From assembly GCA_013817065.1 (NCBI GenBank), contig JACDDJ010000018.1, positions 8,835 through 16,716 of the forward strand: a stretch of DNA of 7,882 nt, given 5' to 3'. Source of the DNA: Acidobacteriota bacterium. GTDB taxonomy: Bacteria; Acidobacteriota; Vicinamibacteria; Vicinamibacterales; 2-12-FULL-66-21. A program made the translations under genes and the position numbers. Positions 1 to 7,882 of this stretch are shown piece by piece; the first letter of the stretch is position 1; each line of letters begins with the position of its first letter. The notes under the pieces are model-generated. The model ran no database searches and was not told where the DNA came from. It worked only from the letters and a program-made list of their open reading frames with translations.

Positions 1-978
1 GAACGTTGCCAGTGCCGTGATGTCTTCCTTGCGCTCGCGCAGGGGCGGCGTCTCGATCGACACGACGTTGAGGCGGTAGTAGAGGTCCTCGCGGAAGTGA
101 CCGCTGGCCACCATCTGCGAGAGATTGCGGTTGGTAGCGGCGATCAGCCGGACGTCGACGCGCAAGGTCCGCGTGCCGCCAAGACGCTCGAACTCGTGCT
201 CCTGCAGGACGCGCAGGATCTTGGCCTGCGTGTTGGCGCTCATGTCGCCGATTTCGTCCAGGAACAGGGTGCCGCCATCGGCCTGTTCGAAGCGGCCGAC
301 GCGCTGCTTGTCCGCGCCGGTGAACGCGCCCTTTTCATGACCGAAGAGTTCGGACTCGAGCAGGTTCTCCTGCAGCGCCGCGCAGTTCACCTTGACGAAG
401 TTGCGCGCTGAACGCAGCGAGTTGTGATGGATCGCGCCCGCGATCAGTTCCTTACCAGTGCCCGTTTCGCCGCGGATCAGGACCGTCGTATTGCTCTTCG
501 CAACCTTCTTGACGATCCCCAGCACCGACTGCAGCGCGCCGCTGGCGCCGACGATCCGATCGAAGTCGTAGATGTCCTGCTGCGTGTGGCGGAGGTACTC
601 GATCTCGTGCTTGAGGCGGCGGTGCTCGATCGCCTTCTCGACCTTGACCTCCATCTCCTCGATCTCGAACGGCTTCTGCACGTAATCGAACGCGCCGATC
701 TTCATGGCCTCGACGGCGGTGTGGATCGACCCAAACGCGGTCATCAGGATCACCGCGGTCGTCGGGTGCAGTGACTTGGCGGTGCGCAGCACGTCCATGC
801 CGTCGCTCCCGCCCATCTTGAGGTCGCTGAGGACAACGTCGTACTGTCCCTCGTGCAGCCGCTCGATGGCGATGTTGCCGTTGGGCGCCTCATCGACTTC
901 GTGCTTCGCCTCCGACAGCGCGCGGACGATGCCGCGGCGAAGTGAATCGTGATCGTCTGCTACGAGAATACGGCCCAT
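1..978 (-). CDS. NtrC-family sigma-54-dependent response regulator (3' end missing)
   Basis: Activator that, once phosphorylated, uses ATP to open sigma-54 RNA polymerase promoters. The 326 visible residues hold a receiver domain (about 1-120) with acidic pocket D8/D9, phospho-acceptor D52 in LSDLKM and K102 in QKPF. An AAA+ domain follows, with Walker A GETGTGKE at 170-177, the sigma-54 contact loop GAFTGA at 217-222, Walker B LFLDE (D241/E242), a sensor-I ATN motif and FREDLYYRLNVV near the cut. The usual family length is about 450-480 residues, so the end of the AAA+ domain and the expected Fis-type DNA-binding domain lie beyond base 1. The ATG at 978 has an AGGAG ribosome site 10 bases upstream. 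It sits 42 bp after the PAS histidine kinase on the same strand, so the two are very likely a cognate pair. The target promoters cannot be read here. Confidence 0.96.
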   Translation of the reverse strand, partial: MGRILVADDHDSLRRGIVRALSEAKHEVDEAPNGNIAIERLHEGQYDVVLSDLKMGGSDGMDVLRTAKSLHPTTAVILMTAFGSIHTAVEAMKIGAFDYVQKPFEIEEMEVKVEKAIEHRRLKHEIEYLRHTQQDIYDFDRIVGASGALQSVLGIVKKVAKSNTTVLIRGETGTGKELIAGAIHHNSLRSARNFVKVNCAALQENLLESELFGHEKGAFTGADKQRVGRFEQADGGTLFLDEIGDMSANTQAKILRVLQEHEFERLGGTRTLRVDVRLIAATNRNLSQMVASGHFREDLYYRLNVVSIETPPLRERKEDITALATF

Positions 979-988
979 CTCTATGTCT

Positions 989-993
989 CTCCT
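989..993 (-). promoter_or_regulatory. Shine-Dalgarno site of the NtrC-family regulator
   Basis: AGGAG on the minus strand lies 10 bases before the ATG at 978, in the 42-bp gap after the kinase stop codon. It supports that start and independent translation of the regulator within the kinase-regulator operon. Confidence 0.75.
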
Positions 994-1020
994 GAAGCTA
1001 CAGCTCTGAAAATCCGCCGA

Positions 1021-2220
1021 CTACCGAAAAAGTTCGTGGTTCCCCGTGACCGGCAGGATGATGCGAAACCGCGCCCCCCCCTGCGGCCCTGCGCTGACGT
1101 CGATACGCCCGTCATGCGCGTCGACGATCTTGCGTACGATCGCGAGCCCAAGGCCGGACCCCTGTGGCTTGGTGGTGAAGAACGGGCTGAACATCTTGTC
1201 GATCACCTCGGGCGGAACACCCGGGCCGCTGTCCGACACTTCCACCTGGATCATCGGGACCGCCTTAACGTCGCTCCCGACAGCGACCTCTTCCTCGGCC
1301 GGCAGCTGGGCGGCCGAGATGCTGACCTGTCCCGCGCCGTTCATCGCCTCGAAGGCATTGGTCAGGAGGTTGGTGAAGATCTGTCGCAGCTGGTGCGGGT
1401 CGCCCTGGATACCGGGCAGGTCGTCGGGGAAGGACATCGAGACTTCGACCTGACCGCGGTTCCTGTGGCTCTCCGCCATAGCCATCGCATCGCGGACGAC
1501 TTCATCGAGCCGGCTGTCTTCGACCTGGAGCCGGATCGGGCGGACGAAGTCGAGCACTTCGACGACGATGGCGTTGGCCATCTTCGCTTCCTTGATGATG
1601 TCTTTGAGGATCGACTGGGCGTCCTGGTTATCGAGCAGCTGCCGCTTGAGCAGCCCTGCCATGACCTCGATGCCGGCAAGCGGATTCTTCACTTCGTGCG
1701 CGATCGCGGCTGCCATCTCCCCAAGTGCGGCGAGGCGATCGCGAAGGCGTTCACGCTCCTCGAGCTGCTCGACGCGCGTGAGGTCCTTGATGAAGAGGGT
1801 CGCGCCGGTGATCCGCCCGCGCGTGTCGCGCACCTGGGACAGGGTGTAGCCGATCACCTTATTAGTGCGCTTGACGCGCAGCTCGGCGCGATTGGGCAGG
1901 TGCGACAGCTCGAACGCGCCGGCGACAATTCGCATCACGTCCGGAAGATCCTTGAGGACCGCGGAATATGGACGGCCGATGTCGGACTCACGCGGGGTCA
2001 ACCCGAAGATCCGGTAGGCGACGTCATTCATGACCGCGATCTGACCGCTCTCGGTCACCGCCAGCACGCCGTTGCGGAGGTTCCAGACCAGATCGTGGTA
2101 AAAGCTCGGCGCCACCGGGGGCGGCGCAGAGACGTACACCCTCGGCTCCGGATTCGCGGTTTTTTGGGCAAGCCGCCCGGGTGCGGCCTTGCGGCTCTTG
2201 GCTGTCGCCATTGATTCCAT
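1021..2220 (-). CDS. Soluble NtrB-like PAS sensor histidine kinase
   Basis: Cytoplasmic sensor kinase of 399 residues, expected to phosphorylate D52 of the sigma-54 activator encoded just downstream. A basic, proline-containing N-terminus (1-40) is followed by a PAS sensor domain (about 43-150). A HisKA dimerisation domain has the phospho-accepting H175 in AHEVKNPL. The ATPase domain has the N box around N284/N288 (NLLTNAFEA), G1 box DSGPG at 330-334, F box FSPFFTTK and G2 box GSGLGL at 354-359. About 15 extra residues sit between the N and G1 boxes (around 303-320). No membrane segment is visible, so the signal is probably cytosolic; the PAS ligand is unknown. All catalytic motifs are intact. 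The ATG at 2220 has no clear ribosome site; the ATG at 2211 (M4) is an alternative start. The gap upstream holds a candidate sigma-54 promoter. Confidence 0.95.
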   Translation of the reverse strand: MESMATAKSRKAAPGRLAQKTANPEPRVYVSAPPPVAPSFYHDLVWNLRNGVLAVTESGQIAVMNDVAYRIFGLTPRESDIGRPYSAVLKDLPDVMRIVAGAFELSHLPNRAELRVKRTNKVIGYTLSQVRDTRGRITGATLFIKDLTRVEQLEERERLRDRLAALGEMAAAIAHEVKNPLAGIEVMAGLLKRQLLDNQDAQSILKDIIKEAKMANAIVVEVLDFVRPIRLQVEDSRLDEVVRDAMAMAESHRNRGQVEVSMSFPDDLPGIQGDPHQLRQIFTNLLTNAFEAMNGAGQVSISAAQLPAEEEVAVGSDVKAVPMIQVEVSDSGPGVPPEVIDKMFSPFFTTKPQGSGLGLAIVRKIVDAHDGRIDVSAGPQGGARFRIILPVTGNHELFR

Positions 2221-2250
2221 TATTGTAAGTTGACGCGCTTGGGATCCTGG

Positions 2251-2266
2251 GGCAATAGCTGTACCC
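2251..2266 (-). promoter_or_regulatory. Candidate sigma-54 (-24/-12) promoter for the kinase-regulator pair
   Basis: The minus strand reads GGGTACAGCTATTGCC. It has the invariant GG (2265-2264) and GC (2253-2252) exactly 10 bases apart, TTGC intact at -12, and GGGTAC against the consensus TGGCAC at -24. The start of transcription would fall near 2240, about 20 bases before the kinase ATG. Because the operon encodes a sigma-54 activator, autoregulation is plausible. This rests on a short motif match and was not tested against background. Confidence 0.4.
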
Positions 2267-2285
2267 CGTTTCAGGCGGGAGAAGC

Positions 2286-2314
2286 CGGCGAAATGCGCCG
2301 AAAAACACAGTTTT
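2286..2314. repeat. Two adjacent small inverted repeats in the ABC-F/kinase gap
   Basis: CGGCG-aaatg-CGCCG (2286-2300) is followed directly by AAAAC-aca-GTTTT (2302-2314). The second makes a short AT-rich tract between the palindrome at 2328-2337 and the candidate sigma-54 promoter. The tract could be a bending or protein-binding spot, or chance. It does not look like an intrinsic terminator for the ABC-F gene, because on the minus strand the T run comes before the GC stem, not after it. Confidence 0.3.
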
Positions 2315-2327
2315 GTTGGGTAGATCG

Positions 2328-2337
2328 GCTGTACAGC
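2328..2337. promoter_or_regulatory. 10-bp perfect palindrome, candidate enhancer or operator
   Basis: GCTGTACAGC is its own reverse complement. It lies about 92 bp upstream of the start predicted from the candidate sigma-54 promoter, a distance typical of NtrC-type enhancer sites. The half-site GCTGTAC recurs at 2258-2264 inside that promoter, and near-symmetric AGATC/GATCT arms (2322-2326, 2343-2347) flank it. The binding protein is unknown; the downstream NtrC-family regulator is the obvious guess. Confidence 0.4.
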
Positions 2338-2368
2338 TGACGGATCTGTGCGGACGATTACGAAACCG

Positions 2369-4377
<2,009 letters not shown>

Positions 4378-4381
<4 letters not shown>

Positions 4382-4971
4382 CTTACGGTTTCGCCAAGCG
4401 CTTTCGCCGCCGCCGCAAGGACACGCGGAATACGGAAGGGCTTCGTGAGATATCCCTGCACGCCAAGGTTGATCGCTTCGATCGCACTCGCTTCGCTCGA
4501 ATAGCCGGTCAGGATGATGACCGGTATATCGGCCTTGAGCCGGCGCGCCTCGCGGATGACCGTGAGGCCATCCACGCCCGGCATGCGGAGGTCGGTGATG
4601 AGAAGGTCGTACTGGATCATGCGCATCCGGTCGACCGCGGTGCGGCCATCTGGCGCCACGTCCACTTCATACTCGGCGAGCGCCAACGTCTTCAGCAACA
4701 GCTCCCGGATGGTTTCTTCGTCGTCCACCACGAGGATGCGCGGCCGTCCGGCCGGCGGTGTCGCAGGCCGCGCCGATCCGGCGCCGGCGCTTCCGGATCG
4801 AGGGCGCTGTGTTTCGAGCCAGACGTCGATGTCGCGTTTGCGGAAGCGCCACTGGCGCCCGACGCGCACCGCCGGAATCTTCCCGGCCTTGATCAGGCGA
4901 TAGACCGTACGAAGGTTGACCTGCAGGTACTCGAGTACCTCTTCGGTCGTTAGGAACGCGTCGTCCATCAT
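4378..4971 (-). CDS. Response regulator with N-terminal excisionase-type HTH and C-terminal receiver
   Basis: DNA-binding response regulator of 197 residues with reversed domain order. Residues about 6-53 form an excisionase/MerR-like winged helix (LTTEEVLEYLQVNLRTVYRL, then IPAVRVGRQWRF and the closing DIDVWL). Residues 54-76 are a flexible Ser/Ala/Gly/Pro linker. Residues 77-195 are a receiver with acidic pair D83/D84, phospho-acceptor D127 (LLITDLRMPG), T155 and K177 (LTKPF), so all phosphorylation residues are present. Typical regulators put the receiver first. The ATG at 4971 overlaps the kinase stop by four bases (ATGA); a second ATG follows at once (MM). Its own stop overlaps the ABC-F start. 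The kinase directly upstream is the likely phosphate donor. Which DNA it binds is unknown; the palindrome before the operon is one candidate. Confidence 0.93.
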
Positions 4972-6215
4972 GAAAGGGAGCCTGACGACGTCACTTTATC
5001 ATCCGCGGCGGGCAGGACGATCGTAAAGGCCGCGCCGCGCGGCGAACTGGCAACCGTGATCGTGCCACCGTGTTCGGTGACGATGCCATAGGCGATAGTG
5101 AGGCCGAGATCGGTGCCCTGGCCCACCTCACGGGTGGCGAAGGACGGCTCGAAGATGCGCGGGAGCACGTCCGGAGCGATCCCCGTTCCAGTGTCTGCGA
5201 CGTCGATGACCGCGGTGCCGGGCTCAGCGCGGCTGGTCACGGTGATCTCGCCCGGCCGGCCGGAGTCCCTGATTGCCTGCTCGGCGTTGATGATGATGTT
5301 CATGAATGCCCGCTGCAGCCGGGCGCGATCGCCAACGACGCTCGGTACGCCGGTGCCGCGGTTATGAACGACTGCAATCTGCGCCCGGCCAGGCGCGGAC
5401 TCGCGCAGCGACATGGTCTGATCGACGAGGTCGTGAAGCGCGATGACCTCACGTGTAGCCGGGTGACGACGGGTAAAGAGCAGCAGGTTGCTGACGATCA
5501 GGACGGCTCGTTCCGCCTCGGCTAGGATGCGCTGCAGTTCCGTCCTCGTTTTTGACTCGGGCGCGGTGTCCCGGATCATCAGCTCGAGCGATTCGAGGAC
5601 TCCTTGCAGCGGATTGTTCATCTCGTGCGCCATTCCGGCGACGAACTGCCCGAGCGACGCCATCTTCTCGCTTTGCGCCAGCCGCCCCCGGAGCTGCGCC
5701 TGCGCGGCGGCGTCCCGCAGGTGATCTTCGAGCACCAGGACCCGTTCGAGCGTCGCGCCAAGCTGGCGTCCGAGGTCGGCCGCGAGCTCGACGAACAGCT
5801 CAGGATCGACCTTCGTCGTCTGGCCCTCGATGACCACCGTCCCGAGCGCCCGGCGCCATCCTCGTAGCGACATGACCAGGCACCGCGCATCCCCCTCGCC
5901 GGTCACCTCGGGGGCGTCCACGCGCAGTCCGCGCGCCACCGTGGATGACTCACTGGTCGGGATCCTCGCCTCGGATGCCTGCTCCCGCGGGTCCGAGGAG
6001 GCGATCAGGACGAGGACGCGGGCTTCGCGCTCGTGGAGCCAGACCGACGTCCGGCGAACGCCGAACATGGATCCGACCTCCAGCACCAGGGACTCCAGGG
6101 CGGTTTGCAGGGTCAGTCGGGCGGAGAGGCTCTTCGAAAACACGAAAAGGGCGTCCTGCAGGCGCTTCCTGAGCGCTAGCTCCTTCGTCAGGCGATCCAA
6201 TTCGCGCGATTCCAT
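4968..6215 (-). CDS. Soluble GAF-domain sensor histidine kinase
   Basis: Kinase of 415 residues, probably cytoplasmic since no membrane helix is visible, expected to phosphorylate the HTH-receiver protein encoded by the overlapping next gene. Residues about 18-160 look like a GAF sensor domain (moderate confidence; the fold is read from pattern only), bordered by helical segments. HisKA has H197 in MAHEMNNPLQG. The ATPase domain has the N box N306/N310 (MNIIINAEQAI), G1 DTGTG (341-345), F box FEPSFATR and G2 region GQGTDLGL (365-372). Two departures from the usual FEPFFTTK...GTGLGL are visible: S for F in the F box, and D369 in place of a G2 glycine. The ATG at 6215 has no strong ribosome site. 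It is the first gene of the three-gene leftward operon and is divergent from the sigma factor. Confidence 0.94.
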   Translation of the reverse strand: MESRELDRLTKELALRKRLQDALFVFSKSLSARLTLQTALESLVLEVGSMFGVRRTSVWLHEREARVLVLIASSDPREQASEARIPTSESSTVARGLRVDAPEVTGEGDARCLVMSLRGWRRALGTVVIEGQTTKVDPELFVELAADLGRQLGATLERVLVLEDHLRDAAAQAQLRGRLAQSEKMASLGQFVAGMAHEMNNPLQGVLESLELMIRDTAPESKTRTELQRILAEAERAVLIVSNLLLFTRRHPATREVIALHDLVDQTMSLRESAPGRAQIAVVHNRGTGVPSVVGDRARLQRAFMNIIINAEQAIRDSGRPGEITVTSRAEPGTAVIDVADTGTGIAPDVLPRIFEPSFATREVGQGTDLGLTIAYGIVTEHGGTITVASSPRGAAFTIVLPAADDKVTSSGSLS

Positions 6216-6226
6216 GCTGGTGCAGG

Positions 6227-6238
6227 CATTCTAGAATG
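6227..6238. promoter_or_regulatory. 12-bp perfect palindrome in the divergent intergenic region
   Basis: CATTCTAGAATG is its own reverse complement and lies 11 bp before the kinase ATG and 48 bp before the sigma factor ATG. Each strand contains TAGAAT, one base from the -10 consensus TATAAT, but no convincing -35 is seen on either side. It could be an operator for a dimeric regulator controlling both units, with the HTH-receiver protein as a possible ligand, or a shared promoter core. Confidence 0.4.
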
Positions 6239-6286
6239 ACCGAAGGCTGCCGGCGCCCCTCTGGCGTCTAAATCAGCGACAACGAC

Positions 6287-6871
6287 ATGCCGTCGTCCGA
6301 CGAAGAGTTAGTCACCCTCTCCCAGGGAGGTGACCTCGACAGCTTCAACCAGCTGGTTTTACGCTGGGAACGGCCGATCTATGCCCTCGCTTACAGGGTG
6401 ATCGGGCGGGAGGAAGAGGCACGCGATGTCGCCCAGGAAACGTTCCTCCGCGCGTTCCGCGCCATCAAGGGGTTCAAGGGCCAGGCGAAGTTCTCGTCAT
6501 GGCTCTACCGGATCACCCTGAATCTGTGTCGTGACTGGATCCGGAAGGAACGACGCGCGCCCGTGTCCCAGGCGCCCGAGGGCATCGATATTATCGAGCT
6601 GGCGGGCGAGGCGATGCCGTCCGAGTCGATCGAGGACCTGGTCGGGCGCAAGCAACTGGGGCTGGCGGTCAGCAAGGCGATGGCGATGCTCCCGGAAGAG
6701 CAGCGCACCGCGATCATCCTGAAGGAGTATCACGGCTTGACCTTCCAGGAGATTGCCGACCTGCTCGATTGCCCGTTGAGCACGGTCAAGACGCGGCTCT
6801 ACCAGGGGTTGACGGTGGTGAGAAAGCAGCTCGCAAGCGCTGGAGTCGACGGCGCGGCATTGAGACGGTAA
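6287..6871 (+). CDS. ECF-type (RpoE-like) RNA polymerase sigma factor
   Basis: Sigma factor of 194 residues that would direct RNA polymerase to a stress or envelope regulon. Region 2 (about 20-92) includes LVLRWERPIYALAYRVIG, the EEARDVAQETFLRAF core-binding and -10 recognition helices, and FSSWLYRITLNLCRDWIRKERR. A short acidic linker (about 95-118) leads to region 4 (about 125-182), with LPEEQRTAIILKEYHGLTFQEIADLL and the recognition helix CPLSTVKTRLYQGL. There is no extra C-terminal domain. The ATG at 6287 has no clear ribosome site. Its partner, a zinc-type anti-sigma factor, begins 22 bp after the stop. I found no full ECF-type promoter upstream, so autoregulation is not shown. Confidence 0.97.
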   Translation: MPSSDEELVTLSQGGDLDSFNQLVLRWERPIYALAYRVIGREEEARDVAQETFLRAFRAIKGFKGQAKFSSWLYRITLNLCRDWIRKERRAPVSQAPEGIDIIELAGEAMPSESIEDLVGRKQLGLAVSKAMAMLPEEQRTAIILKEYHGLTFQEIADLLDCPLSTVKTRLYQGLTVVRKQLASAGVDGAALRR

Positions 6872-6880
6872 TAGTGGATC

Positions 6881-6885
6881 AGGTG
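6881..6885 (+). promoter_or_regulatory. Shine-Dalgarno site of the anti-sigma factor
   Basis: AGGTG lies 8 bases before the ATG at 6894, in the 22-bp gap after the sigma factor stop. It supports this start, which keeps Cys2 in the protein as a possible zinc ligand. Confidence 0.6.
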
Positions 6886-6893
6886 TAAGAACG

Positions 6894-7679
6894 ATGTGTG
6901 AGAGCAACGAACTGATCGTCGGTTTTTTGTACGACGAGCTGACGAGTGGGGAGCGAAAGGAATTTCAGGCACACCTCGCCGCCTGCAGCGAATGCCGCGT
7001 CGAGTTGGATGAGCTGCGTTCGACGCGGACGCACCTGGCGCTGTGGTCACCACCGTTGCCTGACCTTGGCTTTCGGGTGATCAGCGGCGGATCTGCACCG
7101 GCGCCTGCACTGCCTCGACGGACCCGACTCGCACCCGTCTTCGCATTCGCGGCGGCGGCGGTCGTCGTTCTGGCCGCGGCAGCTGCAATCGCGAACGTTG
7201 AAATTAGATACGGCACCGATGGCTTGCAGGTTCGTACCGGTTGGGCCGGGCAGGCGCAGGGCGCCCAGGTCCAGGCGCAGCCCGATGCGTCGAGCGGGGA
7301 AGTGCGTGCCGTGAACGCGTCGGCCCCGACAGTTGATCCCGCGACGTTCGGCGAACTCGATCGTCGGCTCCGCGCCATCGAAGCCTCGATGACCCGCGAA
7401 TCATCCGTGCAACTGGCTTCGACCCAGAACCGGATGAGCGACGCGGAGCTGCTTCGCCAGGTACGCCAGATGTTGAGCGACGCCCAGTCCCGTCAGCGGA
7501 CGGACAATGCGCATCAGATGCTGCAGATCCTCCGCGATGTCCAGCAGCAGCACGCGTCAGACATCGTCCGGATCCAGCAGGGGCTCGACCAGTATCAAGG
7601 CATGACGAACGCCGAGATTGCGCAGAGCCGGGACATGTTCAACCAGTGGATTCGCGCGTCCGCGCGACAGGAGAAATAA
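6894..7679 (+). CDS. Membrane-anchored zinc-binding anti-sigma factor
   Basis: Protein of 261 residues that probably holds the preceding ECF sigma factor inactive at the inner membrane. The N-terminal ZAS domain (about 1-45) has the H27-x3-C31-x2-C34 motif. Cys2 sits 25 residues before His27, close to the spacing of the fourth ligand in RsrA-type factors. A Pro-rich stretch is followed by one hydrophobic Ala/Val helix (about 79-102) preceded by RR-R residues, so the N-terminus should be cytoplasmic. Outside are a short beta-like segment (VEIRYGTDGLQVRTGW), a Gln/Ala-rich stretch (119-130) and a long polar helical region (about 150-258), probably a coiled coil. The ECF-then-anti-sigma order and 22-bp spacing support the pairing. 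The extracytoplasmic signal is unknown; the secreted product of the next gene is a possible partner. Confidence 0.9.
   Translation: MCESNELIVGFLYDELTSGERKEFQAHLAACSECRVELDELRSTRTHLALWSPPLPDLGFRVISGGSAPAPALPRRTRLAPVFAFAAAAVVVLAAAAAIANVEIRYGTDGLQVRTGWAGQAQGAQVQAQPDASSGEVRAVNASAPTVDPATFGELDRRLRAIEASMTRESSVQLASTQNRMSDAELLRQVRQMLSDAQSRQRTDNAHQMLQILRDVQQQHASDIVRIQQGLDQYQGMTNAEIAQSRDMFNQWIRASARQEK
7667..7671 (+). promoter_or_regulatory. Shine-Dalgarno site of the proline-rich protein gene
   Basis: AGGAG lies inside the last codons of the anti-sigma gene, 11 bases before the GTG at 7683. It is the main support for choosing that non-ATG start. Confidence 0.6.
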
Positions 7680-7682
7680 GCG

Positions 7683-7882
7683 GTGAAGACGCACGCGCTG
7701 ATGCTTCTCGTGACAATGACCGGGTTTGCAGCCCCGTCGGCTGCGCAGGACCCGCCACCCGTGACGCCGCCGACCACGCAGCCACCTGTTACGCAGCCGC
7801 CGGCCGCACCGCCTCCTGTTCCTGTCGCGACGCCGGAGACCCAGCCGGTCGAAGCAGCCGTCCCCGCAGCGCCGCCACGTCG
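7683..7882 (+). CDS. Exported proline-rich protein, N-terminal fragment (function unknown)
   Basis: An open frame starts with GTG three bases after the anti-sigma stop and runs off the window after 66 complete codons. The first residues (MKTHALMLLVTMTGFAAPSA then AQ) look like a signal peptide with probable cleavage near Ala21 or Gln22. The rest is low-complexity Pro/Thr/Ala/Gln sequence with short imperfect repeats such as TTQPPVTQPP. Such a leader often spaces a folded domain from the membrane or wall, but that domain is not in view. Spacing and ribosome site place it in the sigma/anti-sigma operon, so it may be part of the same envelope-sensing unit. I do not recognise the family. Because the sequence is short and low-complexity, the reading frame rests on the ribosome site, the signal peptide and the lack of stops. 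Confidence 0.7.
   Translation, partial: MKTHALMLLVTMTGFAAPSAAQDPPPVTPPTTQPPVTQPPAAPPPVPVATPETQPVEAAVPAAPPR

Noticed and set aside
97..774. Two plus-strand open frames opposite the NtrC-family regulator
   Set aside because: They are shadows of the receiver and AAA+ domains on the minus strand, with Val/Leu/Asp-rich sequence and no recognisable fold.
949..2214. Long plus-strand open frame of 421 codons opposite the PAS kinase gene
   Set aside because: It lies antisense to a kinase with all catalytic motifs intact. Its composition (Asp/Arg/Leu/His-rich, no domain) is what GC-rich antisense frames give.
2286..2300. GC hairpin CGGCG-aaatg-CGCCG as terminator of the ABC-F gene
   Set aside because: The stem is only 5 bp, and on the minus strand the T run is before the hairpin, not after it. 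On the plus strand it is followed by A, not T.
6264..6271. GCGTCTAA as a -10 element of an ECF-type promoter for the sigma gene
   Set aside because: It resembles an RpoE-type -10, but there is no GGAAC-like -35 at 16-17 bp upstream, so it is not enough to call a promoter.
6262..6277. TGGC...GC as a sigma-54 promoter before the ECF sigma gene
   Set aside because: The GG to GC spacing is 11 rather than 10 and TT of the -12 element is missing.
7595..7777. Minus-strand open frame of 60 codons across the anti-sigma/proline-rich junction
   Set aside because: It is antisense to the end of the anti-sigma gene and to the signal peptide of the next gene, with no motif.

Overview
The window is GC-rich, tightly packed bacterial chromosome made almost entirely of signal-transduction and regulatory genes. 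It has no mobile elements, RNA genes or CRISPR. The mix is a soluble NtrB-type kinase with an NtrC-type sigma-54 activator, a GAF-type kinase with an excisionase-HTH regulator, and an ECF sigma factor with a zinc anti-sigma carrying an Ala-rich membrane helix. This fits a large-genome environmental bacterium such as an acidobacterium or a deltaproteobacterium-like lineage. I lean towards Acidobacteriota, but that is inference from gene style; no marker gene is present.

Layout. Two divergent transcription units meet in a 71-bp intergenic region (6216-6286). Leftward (minus strand) run GAF histidine kinase (6215-4968), HTH-receiver regulator (4971-4378) and ABC-F ATPase (4381-2369). These three are joined by two 4-base start/stop overlaps (ATGA and TTGA), so they are almost certainly one translationally coupled operon. 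After a 147-bp gap come a PAS histidine kinase (2220-1021) and an NtrC-family response regulator (978 to beyond base 1). That gap is the only sizeable non-coding stretch on the left. It holds a perfect 10-bp palindrome, an AT-rich tract and a good match to a sigma-54 -24/-12 promoter, arranged like an enhancer-dependent, possibly autoregulated promoter. Rightward (plus strand) run an RpoE-like ECF sigma factor (6287-6871), its probable membrane-bound zinc anti-sigma factor (6894-7679) and the start of an exported proline-rich protein (7683 to beyond the end).

How they may work together. The window encodes two separate two-component systems and one ECF/anti-sigma switch, all back to back. The most unusual points are the regulator with its DNA-binding domain in front of its receiver (reverse of the usual order), the coupling of a ribosome-associated ABC-F ATPase to that two-component operon, a changed glycine in the ATP-lid motif of the GAF kinase, and two palindromes in the two promoter-bearing gaps. 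Nothing here proves a wholly new system. The HK/HTH-REC/ABC-F operon is the best candidate for an undescribed link between signalling and translation.
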